DNA from: Kiritimatiellales bacterium | Lineage (GTDB): Bacteria > Verrucomicrobiota > Kiritimatiellia > Kiritimatiellales > Pontiellaceae | DNA length: 11,777 bases | Reading direction: 5' to 3' | NCBI GenBank assembly: GCA_030588285.1 | Contig: JAUUYK010000007.1 | Span: 1 to 11,777, forward strand | The notes under the pieces: model-generated | Seen by the model: only the letters and a program-made list of their open reading frames with translations | The model's database searches: none | Told to the model about the DNA's origin: nothing | Program-made: the position numbers and the translations under genes | In this document: positions 1-6,714 of the stretch, piece by piece | Numbering within the stretch: position 1 is the stretch's first letter | How the letters are laid out: every line of letters begins with the position of its first letter

Positions 1-211
1 ATCCCGAGATGAGTTTGGGCGAAACATGGCGCTGGGAATCAGCGTTATGTTATTTTGCCATATGTTTGTGAATATTGCGATGACGATCGGCGTGCTGCCG
101 ATCACAGGGCTGCCGTTGCCGCTAATGAGCTACGGCGGCTCCTTTATGGTCAGCACCATGATCGCACTTGGACTGGTACAAAGCGTGTACCAGCGACGAA
201 GAATTAGATAA
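1..211 (+). CDS. rodA: RodA (SEDS-family peptidoglycan glycosyltransferase), C-terminal end only
   Basis: The window opens inside a reading frame (first full codon at 2) that encodes the last 69 residues of a SEDS protein and stops at 209-211. RodA/FtsW proteins are polytopic inner-membrane enzymes that polymerise lipid II into glycan strands; RodA serves the cell-elongation complex. The visible part holds the last two membrane helices and the family's conserved C-terminal signature: MTIGVLPITGLPLPLMSYGG followed by a serine-rich start of the final helix, then a short basic tail (QRRRIR). The wording (VNIAMTIG, TGLPLP, SYGGS) fits RodA rather than FtsW, and the following RNase G gene is a common partner of the rodA/mrdB cluster. 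The 5' end lies outside the window. The first in-frame ATG at 26 is internal and not a real start. Confidence 0.93.
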   Translation, partial: SRDEFGRNMALGISVMLFCHMFVNIAMTIGVLPITGLPLPLMSYGGSFMVSTMIALGLVQSVYQRRRIR

Positions 212-215
212 GGAG
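210..215 (+). promoter_or_regulatory. Shine-Dalgarno AAGGAG for the RNase E/G gene, overlapping the rodA stop
   Basis: AAGGAG lies 7 nt before the ATG at 223 and shares two bases with the TAA of rodA. This fixes the start of the ribonuclease gene and implies co-transcription, probably with translational coupling to rodA. Confidence 0.85.
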
Positions 216-222
216 AATTACC

Positions 223-1809
223 ATGCTTAAAAAGATTAAAGCCCTCGGGGGCAATAAAAGGGAGAAGAAGGAGATTATCATCAACATCGAAACGCTTGAA
301 ACACGCGTGGCGGTGCTCGAAGATGGTAAGCTCGATAACTTTCATATTGAACGTCAGGAAGATAACCGCATCGTCGGTAGCATCTTTAAAGGGGAAATTC
401 AAAATCTCGAGGACGGCCTGCAAGCGGCCTTCGTTGATATTGGGCTCAAGAAAAATGCCTTCATTCACTACTGGGATATGATTCCAGAAGATGCGGCGCG
501 TCTCGAACGCGAAGAAGGCGTTCGGGCCAAAAGCTCCTCTCGGCGGCGTAAAAAATATAAACCCAACGAAATGGTTAAAATCTTTCCCGTCGGCTCCGAA
601 ATCATTGTACAGGTCACCAAAGATGCCATCGGCACCAAAGGGCCCCGCGTAACCGCCAATCTGAGCATCCCCGGTCGTTTTCTGGTGATGATGCCCGGCA
701 CGCACCTCAAAGGGATCTCGCGCAAAATCGAAGATGCGAAAGAGCGCAACCGCCTCAAAAAAGTCCTCTCCCGACTTCCCGTACCGGAGAACATTGGTTT
801 AATCGTCCGTACCGCCGGCTCAGGAACCCGCAAAGTCAGCTTCGCCCGCGATGCCCGTACCCTCTTCGAAATCTGGAAAGATATCGAATATGGAATGAAA
901 AATACGCCCGCACCGTGCACACTCTATAGCGAACCCAAACTCGCGGAGCGCGTGGTCCGCGACTACCTCACCGAAGACATCGACCGCATCTACATCGACA
1001 ACCGAGAAATGTACGATGCCACCCGTCAGGTGATCGCCAAATTCTCCCGCCGCTCCCGCAACTGGGTGCAACTCTATGGGGGAGAAGAGCCGGTCTTTGA
1101 CTATTTTGAAGTTGAAAAGCAGATCGAATCCGCTTATCGCCGTAAAGTCTGGATGAAATCCGGTGCCTACCTTATCTTCGACGAAACCGAAGCCCTGATT
1201 GCCATCGACGTCAATACCGGCCGCCACAAAGGCAGCAAATCGCAAGATGAATCAATTCTACAGGTCAACCTCGAATCCGCGGAAGAAGTGGCCCGCCAAT
1301 TGCGCCTGCGTAATGTCGGGGGATTGGTGATTGTCGACTTCATCGATATGCGCGCAAAGCGCGATCAAAACGCCGTCTATCGTTGCCTGAAGGAAGCCCT
1401 CAAAAAAGACCGCGCCCGCACCAACGTCTTGCAGATTTCTCAACTCGGGTTGCTTGAAATGACCCGTCAGCGGGTTGAAGAAAGCATCTTCACCTCCGGC
1501 TACACCGACTGCAGCTATTGCTCCGGCCGCGGCCGTGTGAAATCGTCGCTCTCTATGAGTGTTGAAATCCAACGCCGCGTAAGCGAGTCCATGCGGAAAG
1601 ATCGCAACGGCACGCACTCCATGCGCGTGACCGTCAACCCACAGGTGCTCGATCGTCTCCGCACAGAAGACGAACAAGCCCTTATCGAAATGGAAAAAGA
1701 GTTTCATGGCCACATCACCTTCGTTTCCGATGGCCACTTCCACATCGAAGAATTCACCATCACCAACGATGACAATGGAAAAACGCTCTTCAGCAGCATC
1801 GAGAGCTAA
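223..1809 (+). CDS. rng: Ribonuclease E/G family endoribonuclease (RNase G-like)
   Basis: This 528-residue protein is an RNase E/G-family endonuclease, which cuts single-stranded AU-rich RNA and acts in rRNA maturation and mRNA decay. An S1-like RNA-binding region spans about residues 48-145, including FVDIGLKKNAFIHYWDM and the GTKGPRVT segment. The DNase I-like catalytic part carries the two metal-binding aspartates, D329 (AIDVNTGR) and D372 (VIVDFIDM). They are 43 residues apart, exactly as D303 and D346 of E. coli RNase E. The zinc-link motif is C430-S-Y-C433, 101 residues after D329, again matching RNase E (C404/C407). There is no long disordered degradosome scaffold after the catalytic core, so it is RNase G-sized (E. 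coli RNase G is about 489 residues). One oddity is a highly charged insert at about 88-117 inside the S1 domain, with SSSRRRKKYK. It follows rodA by 11 bp and is likely in the same operon. Confidence 0.95.
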   Translation: MLKKIKALGGNKREKKEIIINIETLETRVAVLEDGKLDNFHIERQEDNRIVGSIFKGEIQNLEDGLQAAFVDIGLKKNAFIHYWDMIPEDAARLEREEGVRAKSSSRRRKKYKPNEMVKIFPVGSEIIVQVTKDAIGTKGPRVTANLSIPGRFLVMMPGTHLKGISRKIEDAKERNRLKKVLSRLPVPENIGLIVRTAGSGTRKVSFARDARTLFEIWKDIEYGMKNTPAPCTLYSEPKLAERVVRDYLTEDIDRIYIDNREMYDATRQVIAKFSRRSRNWVQLYGGEEPVFDYFEVEKQIESAYRRKVWMKSGAYLIFDETEALIAIDVNTGRHKGSKSQDESILQVNLESAEEVARQLRLRNVGGLVIVDFIDMRAKRDQNAVYRCLKEALKKDRARTNVLQISQLGLLEMTRQRVEESIFTSGYTDCSYCSGRGRVKSSLSMSVEIQRRVSESMRKDRNGTHSMRVTVNPQVLDRLRTEDEQALIEMEKEFHGHITFVSDGHFHIEEFTITNDDNGKTLFSSIES

Positions 1810-1821
1810 AGAAAATCGTTA

Positions 1822-1864
1822 CCTGCGGGAACTCGCGTCAACTACAAAACCCGGTTCCCGCAGG
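1822..1864 (+). repeat. 11-bp perfect inverted repeat (stem-loop) after the RNase gene
   Basis: CCTGCGGGAAC (1822-1832) and GTTCCCGCAGG (1854-1864) are perfect reverse complements with a 21-nt loop, beginning 12 nt after the rng stop. There is no U-tract after the stem (ACTTTAAAG follows), so it is not a classic Rho-independent terminator. It may protect the 3' end of the rodA-rng mRNA, act in a Rho-dependent end, or be a structured leader for the downstream galM. The rest of the 188-bp gap up to 1997 shows no supportable gene. Confidence 0.6.
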
Positions 1865-1997
1865 ACTTTAAAGAGAGGCCGGACTCACTATTTAACGAGG
1901 CCTTTCGTCGAGGGCGCGTTTCGTATGCAACATCGAACGAAAGCGGATTGAAGGCTAAATCACGAGTTCAGCCAGACCAGCTTACCGGGGGAAAATT

Positions 1998-3029
1998 ATG
2001 AGTCTTACTAAAGAGTTTTTCGGACAAACCAACGACGGCCGATCCGTTGATGCATATCTCTTTGAAAATGCAGCGGGAATGAAAGTTAAAATCATTAATT
2101 ATGGTGCCACCATCGTTTCGATTGAAACCCCCGATCGCACGGAAACGTTGGCCGATGTTGTATTGGGATTCGACGATATGGCCGGATATCAAAGTGCAGA
2201 CAACCCCTACTTTGGTGCAACCTGCGGCCGCTTTGCCAATCGGATCGCCGGCGGGAAATTTACCCTGGCCGGAAAACCCTATTCGCTAGCGATTAACTCC
2301 GGTCCAAATACGTTGCACGGCGGACTGTTGGGCTTCGATAAACAAATTTGGAACGCTGAAATAGTTGGCGACGCGGTTAAGATGTCGATGGTTAGCCCCG
2401 ACGGCGAAGAGGACTATCCGGGCACGCTCACGGTTTCCGTGGTTTTCAGCTTAAACAACGCAGGTTCGCTTCAGATCGACTATACTGCGGAAACCAATCA
2501 AACACCGGTGCTAAACCTGACCAACCACAGCTATTTTAATTTGGCCGGCCGAGGTTCTCACCACGATCACATCATTCAAATTAATGCCGATCGCTATGTT
2601 GTGATCGACGAAAACTCCATCCCGACCGGAGAACTTCGACTCGTGATGGGAACCGAAATGGATCTGCTTTCCCCGACCGCGATCGGGGCAACTATTGATG
2701 CCGTGCCGGGCGGCGGATTCGACCACAACTATTGCATTAATCAAACGCAGCCGGGCGCGCTCGTTCTTGCCGCATCAGTGACGGAACCCGAAAGCGGACG
2801 GACACTGGAGTGCTGGACCACGGAACCCGGCGTGCAATTTTACGCCGGAAATTTTCTCGAAAACATACGCGGAAAAAGCGGTGCGGTTTATAATCGGCAA
2901 GAAGGATTCTGCCTCGAAACCCAGCATTATCCCGACAGCCCTAATCAACCCGAATTTCCCTCCACCGAGCTAAACCCCGGCGAAACCTATACCCAAACCT
3001 GCATCTATAGCTTCGGCGTTGCTGAATAA
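1998..3029 (+). CDS. galM: Aldose 1-epimerase (galactose mutarotase)
   Basis: This 343-residue protein is a galactose mutarotase-family enzyme, interconverting alpha and beta anomers of aldohexoses and feeding the Leloir pathway and other sugar kinases. Length and motif order match GalM: FGATCGRFANRIAGG near 73-87, NTLHGG with H107, LTNHSYFNL with the general-acid H177, and FCLETQHYPD with the catalytic base E307. GGGFDHNY (about 240) is the usual substrate-binding aspartate region. No signal peptide is seen, so the enzyme is predicted to be cytoplasmic. The start at 1998 is preceded by a purine-rich GGGGGAA (1987-1993), a weak Shine-Dalgarno at suitable spacing. The gene stands alone, 188 bp after rng and before a hairpin terminator, without galK or galT beside it, so the natural substrate cannot be read from the context. 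Confidence 0.95.
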   Translation: MSLTKEFFGQTNDGRSVDAYLFENAAGMKVKIINYGATIVSIETPDRTETLADVVLGFDDMAGYQSADNPYFGATCGRFANRIAGGKFTLAGKPYSLAINSGPNTLHGGLLGFDKQIWNAEIVGDAVKMSMVSPDGEEDYPGTLTVSVVFSLNNAGSLQIDYTAETNQTPVLNLTNHSYFNLAGRGSHHDHIIQINADRYVVIDENSIPTGELRLVMGTEMDLLSPTAIGATIDAVPGGGFDHNYCINQTQPGALVLAASVTEPESGRTLECWTTEPGVQFYAGNFLENIRGKSGAVYNRQEGFCLETQHYPDSPNQPEFPSTELNPGETYTQTCIYSFGVAE

Positions 3030-3092
3030 AGCCCCCTCACAGCAGATGCCTCGAAAGGCGGGGCAGCGGGGCTTTTACATGCCCCGCTTTTT
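3028..3092 (+). terminator. Rho-independent terminator of galM with an alternative overlapping hairpin
   Basis: The main hairpin is AGCGGGGC (3065-3072), an 8-nt loop, GCCCCGCT (3081-3088), then a run of five T (3088-3092). A second perfect 8-bp stem, AAAGCCCC (3028-3035, overlapping the galM stop) with GGGGCTTT (3068-3075), uses the same left arm of the main stem. The two structures therefore exclude each other. Only the downstream one has a proper T-tract. Confidence 0.75.
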
Positions 3093-3145
3093 GGGCCTAG
3101 AAAAATTAGTTTAATTTTTTTGAACTTTTCAGAATTAGAGTGGTC

Positions 3146-3233
3146 TATACATTTACCAACCAATCCCCATAAACGCGGTAACGTGTTTGGAACGGCCCAG
3201 AGCTTCCCCCCTTTGCTCTAGGTCGTTTTTTTT
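3146..3233 (+). ncRNA. Candidate small RNA ending in an isolated Rho-independent terminator
   Basis: A strong terminator at 3192-3233 has no protein gene upstream that needs it, because galM already has its own terminator at 3065-3092. Upstream lies an AT-rich block, TTGAAC (3120-3125) and TATACA (3146-3151), so a transcript of about 75-80 nt starting near 3155-3160 and ending at 3233 is plausible. Within it, AAACGC/GTGTTT (3171-3188) can form a small hairpin. The terminator loop is TTCCCCCCTTT (3204-3214), an accessible C-rich loop of the kind that can pair with purine-rich ribosome binding sites. The weak point is the 20-nt spacer between the -35 and -10 candidates. It does not match a known RNA family that I recognise. 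Alternatives are a leader or attenuator for hisA, or a relic. Confidence 0.4.
3192..3233 (+). terminator. Strong Rho-independent terminator not attached to a protein gene
   Basis: ACGGCCCAGAGC (3192-3203) pairs with GCTCTAGGTCGT (3215-3226) over 12 positions with one G·U and one C·A. It is separated by an 11-nt loop and followed by eight T (3226-3233). Confidence 0.85.
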
Positions 3234-3249
3234 ATGCCTATTGCCCGCG

Positions 3250-3280
3250 CGAATACCGGCGGAATATATTCCAATATTCG
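3250..3280. repeat. Nested palindrome upstream of hisA, possible operator
   Basis: GGAATATATTCC (3261-3272) is a perfect 12-bp palindrome. It is flanked by CGAATA (3250-3255) and TATTCG (3275-3280), which are reverse complements almost centred on the same point. No T-tract follows, so a protein-binding site is more likely than a terminator. The regulator is unknown. Confidence 0.35.
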
Positions 3281-3358
3281 ATGGGATTAAAAGTACGAGG
3301 CTGAATTTTATGGTGGTTTACCTTTTTGCCCCTTGTTTTAGAATCCGTAACTGGACAC

Positions 3359-3364
3359 TATAAA
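3359..3364 (+). promoter_or_regulatory. TATAAA -10-like box very close to the hisA start
   Basis: TATAAA ends 4 nt before the ATG at 3369, and no Shine-Dalgarno is present in front of that ATG. If it is a real -10 element, transcription would begin at or beside the start codon, giving a leaderless mRNA. A TTG element lies at 3333-3335, giving a 20-nt spacer if TTGTTT is the -35, which is wider than ideal. Confidence 0.3.
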
Positions 3365-3368
3365 ACCC

Positions 3369-4124
3369 ATGAGATTTAGACCCTGTATCGACCTACATAA
3401 TGGCAAAGTAAAACAGATCGTCGGCGGTTCGCTGGCCGATGGCACGGAGCCGGAAACAAACTTTGTCTCCGAAAAATCACCCGCCTGGTTTGCCAAACGC
3501 TATAAGAAGGACTGGCTGACGGGCGGTCATGTGATCAAACTGGGGAATGGAAACGACGAGGCCGCGCGGGAAGCTCTCGCCGCATGGCCAAATGGCCTGC
3601 AGGTTGGTGGTGGCATCACCGCTGAAAATGCAGTTCAGTGGCTGGATGCCGGCGCAGCACAGGTGATTGTGACATCGTATATTTTTCAAAATGGCCAAAT
3701 TGATGCCGGCCGTTTAAACCACTTGGTTGCCGCAACCGGACGCGATCGGTTGGTGCTGGATCTGAGCTGTCGGAAGAGAGCCGGCCAGTATTATGTGGTT
3801 ACCGATCGCTGGCAAACATTCACCGAAACAGTCGTGAATGCCGCCTCGCTCCGTCAACTAGCCGATTCCTGCTGCGAGTTTTTAGTCCACGGGGTCGACG
3901 TGGAGGGCAAGCAACAGGGCATGGATGAAGAGCTGATTGCCTTGCTCGCCGAACACGCTCCAATCCCCTGTGTTTATGCGGGGGGCGTTCGCTCGTTTCA
4001 AGATTTGGAAAAATTAAATGCAGCGGGAGCAGGAAAGATTGATGTCACGATCGGCTCGGCTCTAGATCTCTTCGGCGGCACCATGCCCTATCCGGATGTG
4101 GTGGAGCATTGCCGGAATTCCTAA
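3369..4124 (+). CDS. hisA: Phosphoribosylformimino-AICAR ribotide isomerase, eukaryote-type HisA (HIS6-like)
   Basis: This 251-residue TIM-barrel protein is predicted to catalyse the Amadori isomerisation of ProFAR to PRFAR, the fourth step of histidine synthesis, in the cytoplasm. It follows the eukaryotic/HIS6-type version closely: FRPCIDLHNGKVKQIVGG at the start, WLTGGHVIKLG, LQVGGGI, RLVLDLSCRK, a WQT segment, EFLVHGVDVEGKQQGMDEEL, YAGGVRS and TIGSALDLFGG at the end. The two catalytic aspartates fit D8 (CIDLH) and D131 (VLDLSCRK). Ordinary bacterial HisA starts with a PAIDLKDG-type motif and lacks the LSCRK and DLFGG wording. No other his gene is adjacent, and the gene is a single unit between its own upstream region and a terminator. 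No Shine-Dalgarno is visible before the ATG, so the start is chosen by the conserved N-terminus. Confidence 0.93.
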   Translation: MRFRPCIDLHNGKVKQIVGGSLADGTEPETNFVSEKSPAWFAKRYKKDWLTGGHVIKLGNGNDEAAREALAAWPNGLQVGGGITAENAVQWLDAGAAQVIVTSYIFQNGQIDAGRLNHLVAATGRDRLVLDLSCRKRAGQYYVVTDRWQTFTETVVNAASLRQLADSCCEFLVHGVDVEGKQQGMDEELIALLAEHAPIPCVYAGGVRSFQDLEKLNAAGAGKIDVTIGSALDLFGGTMPYPDVVEHCRNS

Positions 4125-4127
4125 ATA

Positions 4128-4156
4128 AAAAGCCGCCCGGAATCCGGACGGCTTTT
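4128..4156. terminator. Bidirectional Rho-independent terminator between hisA and the DUF481 gene
   Basis: AAAAGCCGCCCGG (4128-4140) pairs with CCGGACGGCTTTT (4144-4156) with a single C·A mismatch. The stem has T-runs on its 3' side when read from either strand, and it sits between the two convergent stop codons (4124 and 4179). Confidence 0.88.
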
Positions 4157-4178
4157 GCACTTCCCGCGATAGAACGGT

Positions 4179-4910
4179 CTACATTAAATCGTAGGTTAGA
4201 CCGGCCATGATCGTGACGTCGTTATATTCCATTCCTGGAGCATCTGTAATGTTGTCGTATTCATTGCGCAACTCAACAAATAGCGAAAAATTGGCTTTGA
4301 TCTGACTTTTAAGCCCGGTAACCAGCAATCCGTTTCCATCGTTATAATCTTCGACGTCAGCACTGTATTCCGCATTGAGGTAGTAGCTCGATAACTCCGT
4401 GATATCCCACACATAATTCCCCGCAATGCGCCACTCTGCATAGTCACGCTCGGTGGTTGCGGTGCGTTCGTAGGCATAGTTCACGCCATAGGAAACATCC
4501 AGCTTCATGGTATCTTGGTTAATGAAGTAATAACCTAGATTTGGACCTAATTTAAGCCGAGTACGAATCTGCTTAATCGAGTCGGTATAGGCCTCTCCAA
4601 ATACACCGCCGAAGAAGTTTTTCCCGCCGAATTTATACCGCCAATCGCTCTGTCCGCGCAGTTGTCCTTCGGTTTGATCGCCTTCGGTTTTTCCGTATTC
4701 ACCATAGAGCCTGTTAATCCAGTCGTTCTTCGGAGAAAATCGATCGGCTTTCAAGTTCATGGTAAATAACGATTTTTCTGTATTGCCCGACTTGTAGGTT
4801 GCCCCCAGCGCAATACTACTTTTATAGGTCACATTGGTTACTTCTTCTGCAACCCCCAACATTGGGGCGGCCATGAGCGCACCCAGCATAATTCCCTTCA
4901 TAAAATTCAT
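4179..4910 (-). CDS. DUF481-family outer-membrane beta-barrel protein (YdiY-like)
   Basis: This 243-residue protein starts with a clear Sec signal peptide (MNFMKGIMLGALMAAPMLGV, likely cut after A21). The mature part is made of alternating amphipathic strands rich in Tyr, Phe, Asn and Asp. The opening IALGATYKSGNTEKSLFTMN, then WINRLYGEYGKTEGDQTE and a repeated GG-x-FGE-Y pattern, are typical of DUF481 (the putative salt-induced outer-membrane protein family including E. coli YdiY). The function of the family is poorly known, and a small beta-barrel in the outer membrane is the expected form. The chain ends GLTYDLM, so the final residue is Met rather than the usual aromatic. A strong AGGAGG (plus-strand 4920-4925) precedes the start. 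It is transcribed divergently from fumarase and converges on hisA. Confidence 0.85.
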   Translation of the reverse strand: MNFMKGIMLGALMAAPMLGVAEEVTNVTYKSSIALGATYKSGNTEKSLFTMNLKADRFSPKNDWINRLYGEYGKTEGDQTEGQLRGQSDWRYKFGGKNFFGGVFGEAYTDSIKQIRTRLKLGPNLGYYFINQDTMKLDVSYGVNYAYERTATTERDYAEWRIAGNYVWDITELSSYYLNAEYSADVEDYNDGNGLLVTGLKSQIKANFSLFVELRNEYDNITDAPGMEYNDVTIMAGLTYDLM

Positions 4911-4985
4911 TTCTATTCTCCTCCTTTTAATGGGAGGAAACGGTAAACAAAATCGGATGAAAGAATCAAGCTTTCGGACGAGTCG

Positions 4986-5014
4986 AATTTACGGCGAGTT
5001 TTTAACAGGCACAA
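4986..5014 (-). promoter_or_regulatory. Candidate promoter for the DUF481 gene
   Basis: Read on the minus strand, TTGTGC (5009-5014) and TAAATT (4986-4991) are separated by exactly 17 nt, a fair sigma70-type match about 75 nt upstream of the start codon. Confidence 0.4.
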
Positions 5015-5044
5015 AAAATCCGCTGTGTTTCGGAGAGCCCTTTA

Positions 5045-5053
5045 TGGTAAAAT
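5045..5053 (+). promoter_or_regulatory. Candidate extended -10 promoter for fumarase
   Basis: TGGTAAAAT is an extended -10 motif (TGn followed by TAAAAT), predicting a start near 5060 and a leader of about 33 nt. The -35 region is poor. The leader contains ATTCCG (5052-5057) and CGGAAT (5071-5076) as an inverted repeat just before the strong GGAGGA ribosome binding site (5081-5086). Confidence 0.45.
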
Positions 5054-5092
5054 TCCGTTAATTCACAAACCGGAATACACGGAGGATATTTT

Positions 5093-6709
5093 ATGAGCTT
5101 CAGCTACACCCCGACCATTCAGCACACCGGCGACACCACCCCCTATCGCCTCATCACCACCGAAGGAATTCGCGTCGAACAATTTAAGGGAAAAGACGTA
5201 CTCGTTGTTGACCCCGAAGTGCTCGAACGCCTCGCCTACGAAGCCTTCGCCGAGGTCTCCTTCTTTCTTCGTCCCGGCCATATGAAACAAGTTGCCGCCA
5301 TCCTTGATGATCCCGAGGCCAGCGAAAATGATCTTTTCGTGGCGCGCTGTTTTCTCGAAAACTCCATCATCGCCGCCCTCGGCGAATTGCCCACCTGCCA
5401 AGATACCGGCACTGCCATCGTCGTTGGCCAAAAAGGCGCGCAAGTCTGGACCGATTTCGATGAAAAAGAAACCTTCTCCAAAGGCATTTATCGCTGCTTC
5501 CAGGACTATAACCTGCGTTATTCCCAAATTGCTCCGCTCGATATGTTCACCGAAAAAAATACCGGTAACAACCTACCCGCGCAAATCGATATCTACAGCG
5601 GAAAAGGCATGGACTACGAACTGCTCTTCGTCACGAAAGGCGGCGGCTCCGCCAACAAAACCTACCTCTACCAAAAAACAAAATCGTTGCTCACCGAAGA
5701 CGGGCTGAGCGAATTTCTCAAAGCGGAACTCTTCAACCTTGGCACTGCCGCCTGCCCACCCTATCACTTTGCCGTCGTGATCGGCGGGACCTCCGCCGAA
5801 GCCACCCTCAAATATGTCAAACTCGCCTCCGCTGGATCGCTCGATGATTTACCCACCACCGGCGATGAATCGGGACGGGCCTATCGCGACCTTGAATGGG
5901 AGGAAAAAATTCTGAAGATGGCGCAGGACTCCAACATTGGCGCGCAATTCGGCGGTAAATATATTTGTCATGATGTTCGTGTTATCCGCATGCCACGCCA
6001 TGCCGCCAGTTGCCCCGTCGGCCTCGGCGTTTCCTGCTCTGCTGACCGTAATATTAAAGCAAAAATCACGCGCGACGGCGTTTTTCTCGAACAGCTCGAA
6101 CACGACCCTGCTCAATACGCTCCGGCAAACCTCGGGAAAGAGGCCGATGACGCTCCAGTCATCGATCTAAATCGCCCGATGGACGAAATTTTGACCGCCC
6201 TTTCGGGCTATCCCGTCTGCACCCGAGTGCGCCTCAACGGCACCCTTATTGTTGCACGCGACATTGCTCACGCCAAAATTCAAGAAATGCTGGATCGCGG
6301 CGAGCCGATGCCCGACTACTTTAAGAACCACCCCGTCTACTACGCGGGCCCGGCCAAAACCCCGAAAGGCAAACCCTCCGGTTCGTTTGGCCCCACCACC
6401 GCCCAGCGCATGGATCCGTATGTGAAGGGATTCCAAAAAGAACGCGGATCCATGGTGATGCTCGCCAAAGGAAACCGCTCCGCCGAGGTCACCGAAGCTT
6501 GCGCCATCAACGGCGGGTTCTACCTAGGCTCCGTTGGCGGCCCCGCCGCACTGCTGGCCGAGAAAAATATTAAGTCGGTTGAGATTATCGACTTCGAAGA
6601 ACTCGGCATGGAAGCCGTTCGCAAAATCGAAGTCGTCGATTTTCCCGCCGTTATCATCGTCGACGACAAAGGAAACGACTTTTTTGCGGACATTTTAAAA
6701 GGGAAATAA
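5093..6709 (+). CDS. fumA: Fumarate hydratase class I (single-chain [4Fe-4S] fumarase)
   Basis: This 538-residue enzyme interconverts fumarate and malate in the TCA cycle or its reductive branch. It is the fused, FumA/FumB-type class I enzyme, with an N-terminal alpha region and a C-terminal beta region in one chain. The three cysteines that bind the oxygen-sensitive [4Fe-4S] cluster are visible: C102 ([10 protein letters not shown]), C221 ([17 protein letters not shown]) and C307 ([19 protein letters not shown]). C102 and C221 are 119 apart, as in E. coli FumA. Substrate-site segments include [19 protein letters not shown] and [12 protein letters not shown]. The beta region shows [12 protein letters not shown] and a [17 protein letters not shown] segment, then [21 protein letters not shown] strong GGAGGA lies 6 nt before the ATG. 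It is monocistronic and divergent from the DUF481 gene. Confidence 0.97.
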   Translation: MSFSYTPTIQHTGDTTPYRLITTEGIRVEQFKGKDVLVVDPEVLERLAYEAFAEVSFFLRPGHMKQVAAILDDPEASENDLFVARCFLENSIIAALGELPTCQDTGTAIVVGQKGAQVWTDFDEKETFSKGIYRCFQDYNLRYSQIAPLDMFTEKNTGNNLPAQIDIYSGKGMDYELLFVTKGGGSANKTYLYQKTKSLLTEDGLSEFLKAELFNLGTAACPPYHFAVVIGGTSAEATLKYVKLASAGSLDDLPTTGDESGRAYRDLEWEEKILKMAQDSNIGAQFGGKYICHDVRVIRMPRHAASCPVGLGVSCSADRNIKAKITRDGVFLEQLEHDPAQYAPANLGKEADDAPVIDLNRPMDEILTALSGYPVCTRVRLNGTLIVARDIAHAKIQEMLDRGEPMPDYFKNHPVYYAGPAKTPKGKPSGSFGPTTAQRMDPYVKGFQKERGSMVMLAKGNRSAEVTEACAINGGFYLGSVGGPAALLAEKNIKSVEIIDFEELGMEAVRKIEVVDFPAVIIVDDKGNDFFADILKGK

Positions 6710-6714
6710 CGCGC

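Larger units (their letters stand above)
3093..3368. other. Gene-free region between galM terminator and hisA
   Basis: No coding frame with a believable start or family resemblance is visible here. The stretch begins AT-rich (3099-3135, including seven T at 3115-3121). It then holds a promoter-like TTGAAC/TATACA pair (3120-3151), a short hairpin (AAACGC 3171-3176 with GTGTTT 3183-3188), and a strong isolated terminator (3192-3233). Further on are a perfect palindrome (3261-3272) and TATAAA (3359-3364) close to the hisA start. These parts are listed separately. Confidence 0.6.

Noticed and set aside
130..1743. Several minus-strand open frames (130-705, 468-920, 820-1245, 1258-1743) opposite rodA and rng
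   Set aside because: All are shadows of the strongly supported RNase G gene and carry no recognisable motif.
1706..1951. Plus-strand 81-codon frame overlapping the rng end and running into the intergenic region
   Set aside because: It is out of frame with rng, has a low-complexity Ser/Thr start and no ribosome site. Its intergenic part only covers the inverted repeat.
3141..3158. TGGTCTATAC…ACCA as a GntR-type operator
   Set aside because: TGGTCTA resembles one half-site of GntR-family operators, but the second half is too far away and the symmetry is poor. It is better explained as part of the -10 region.
3093..3233. SRP RNA, tmRNA, 6S RNA or tRNA in the galM-hisA gap
   Set aside because: None of the conserved cores of these RNAs (SRP tetraloop region, tRNA T-loop, tmRNA ends) could be found on either strand.
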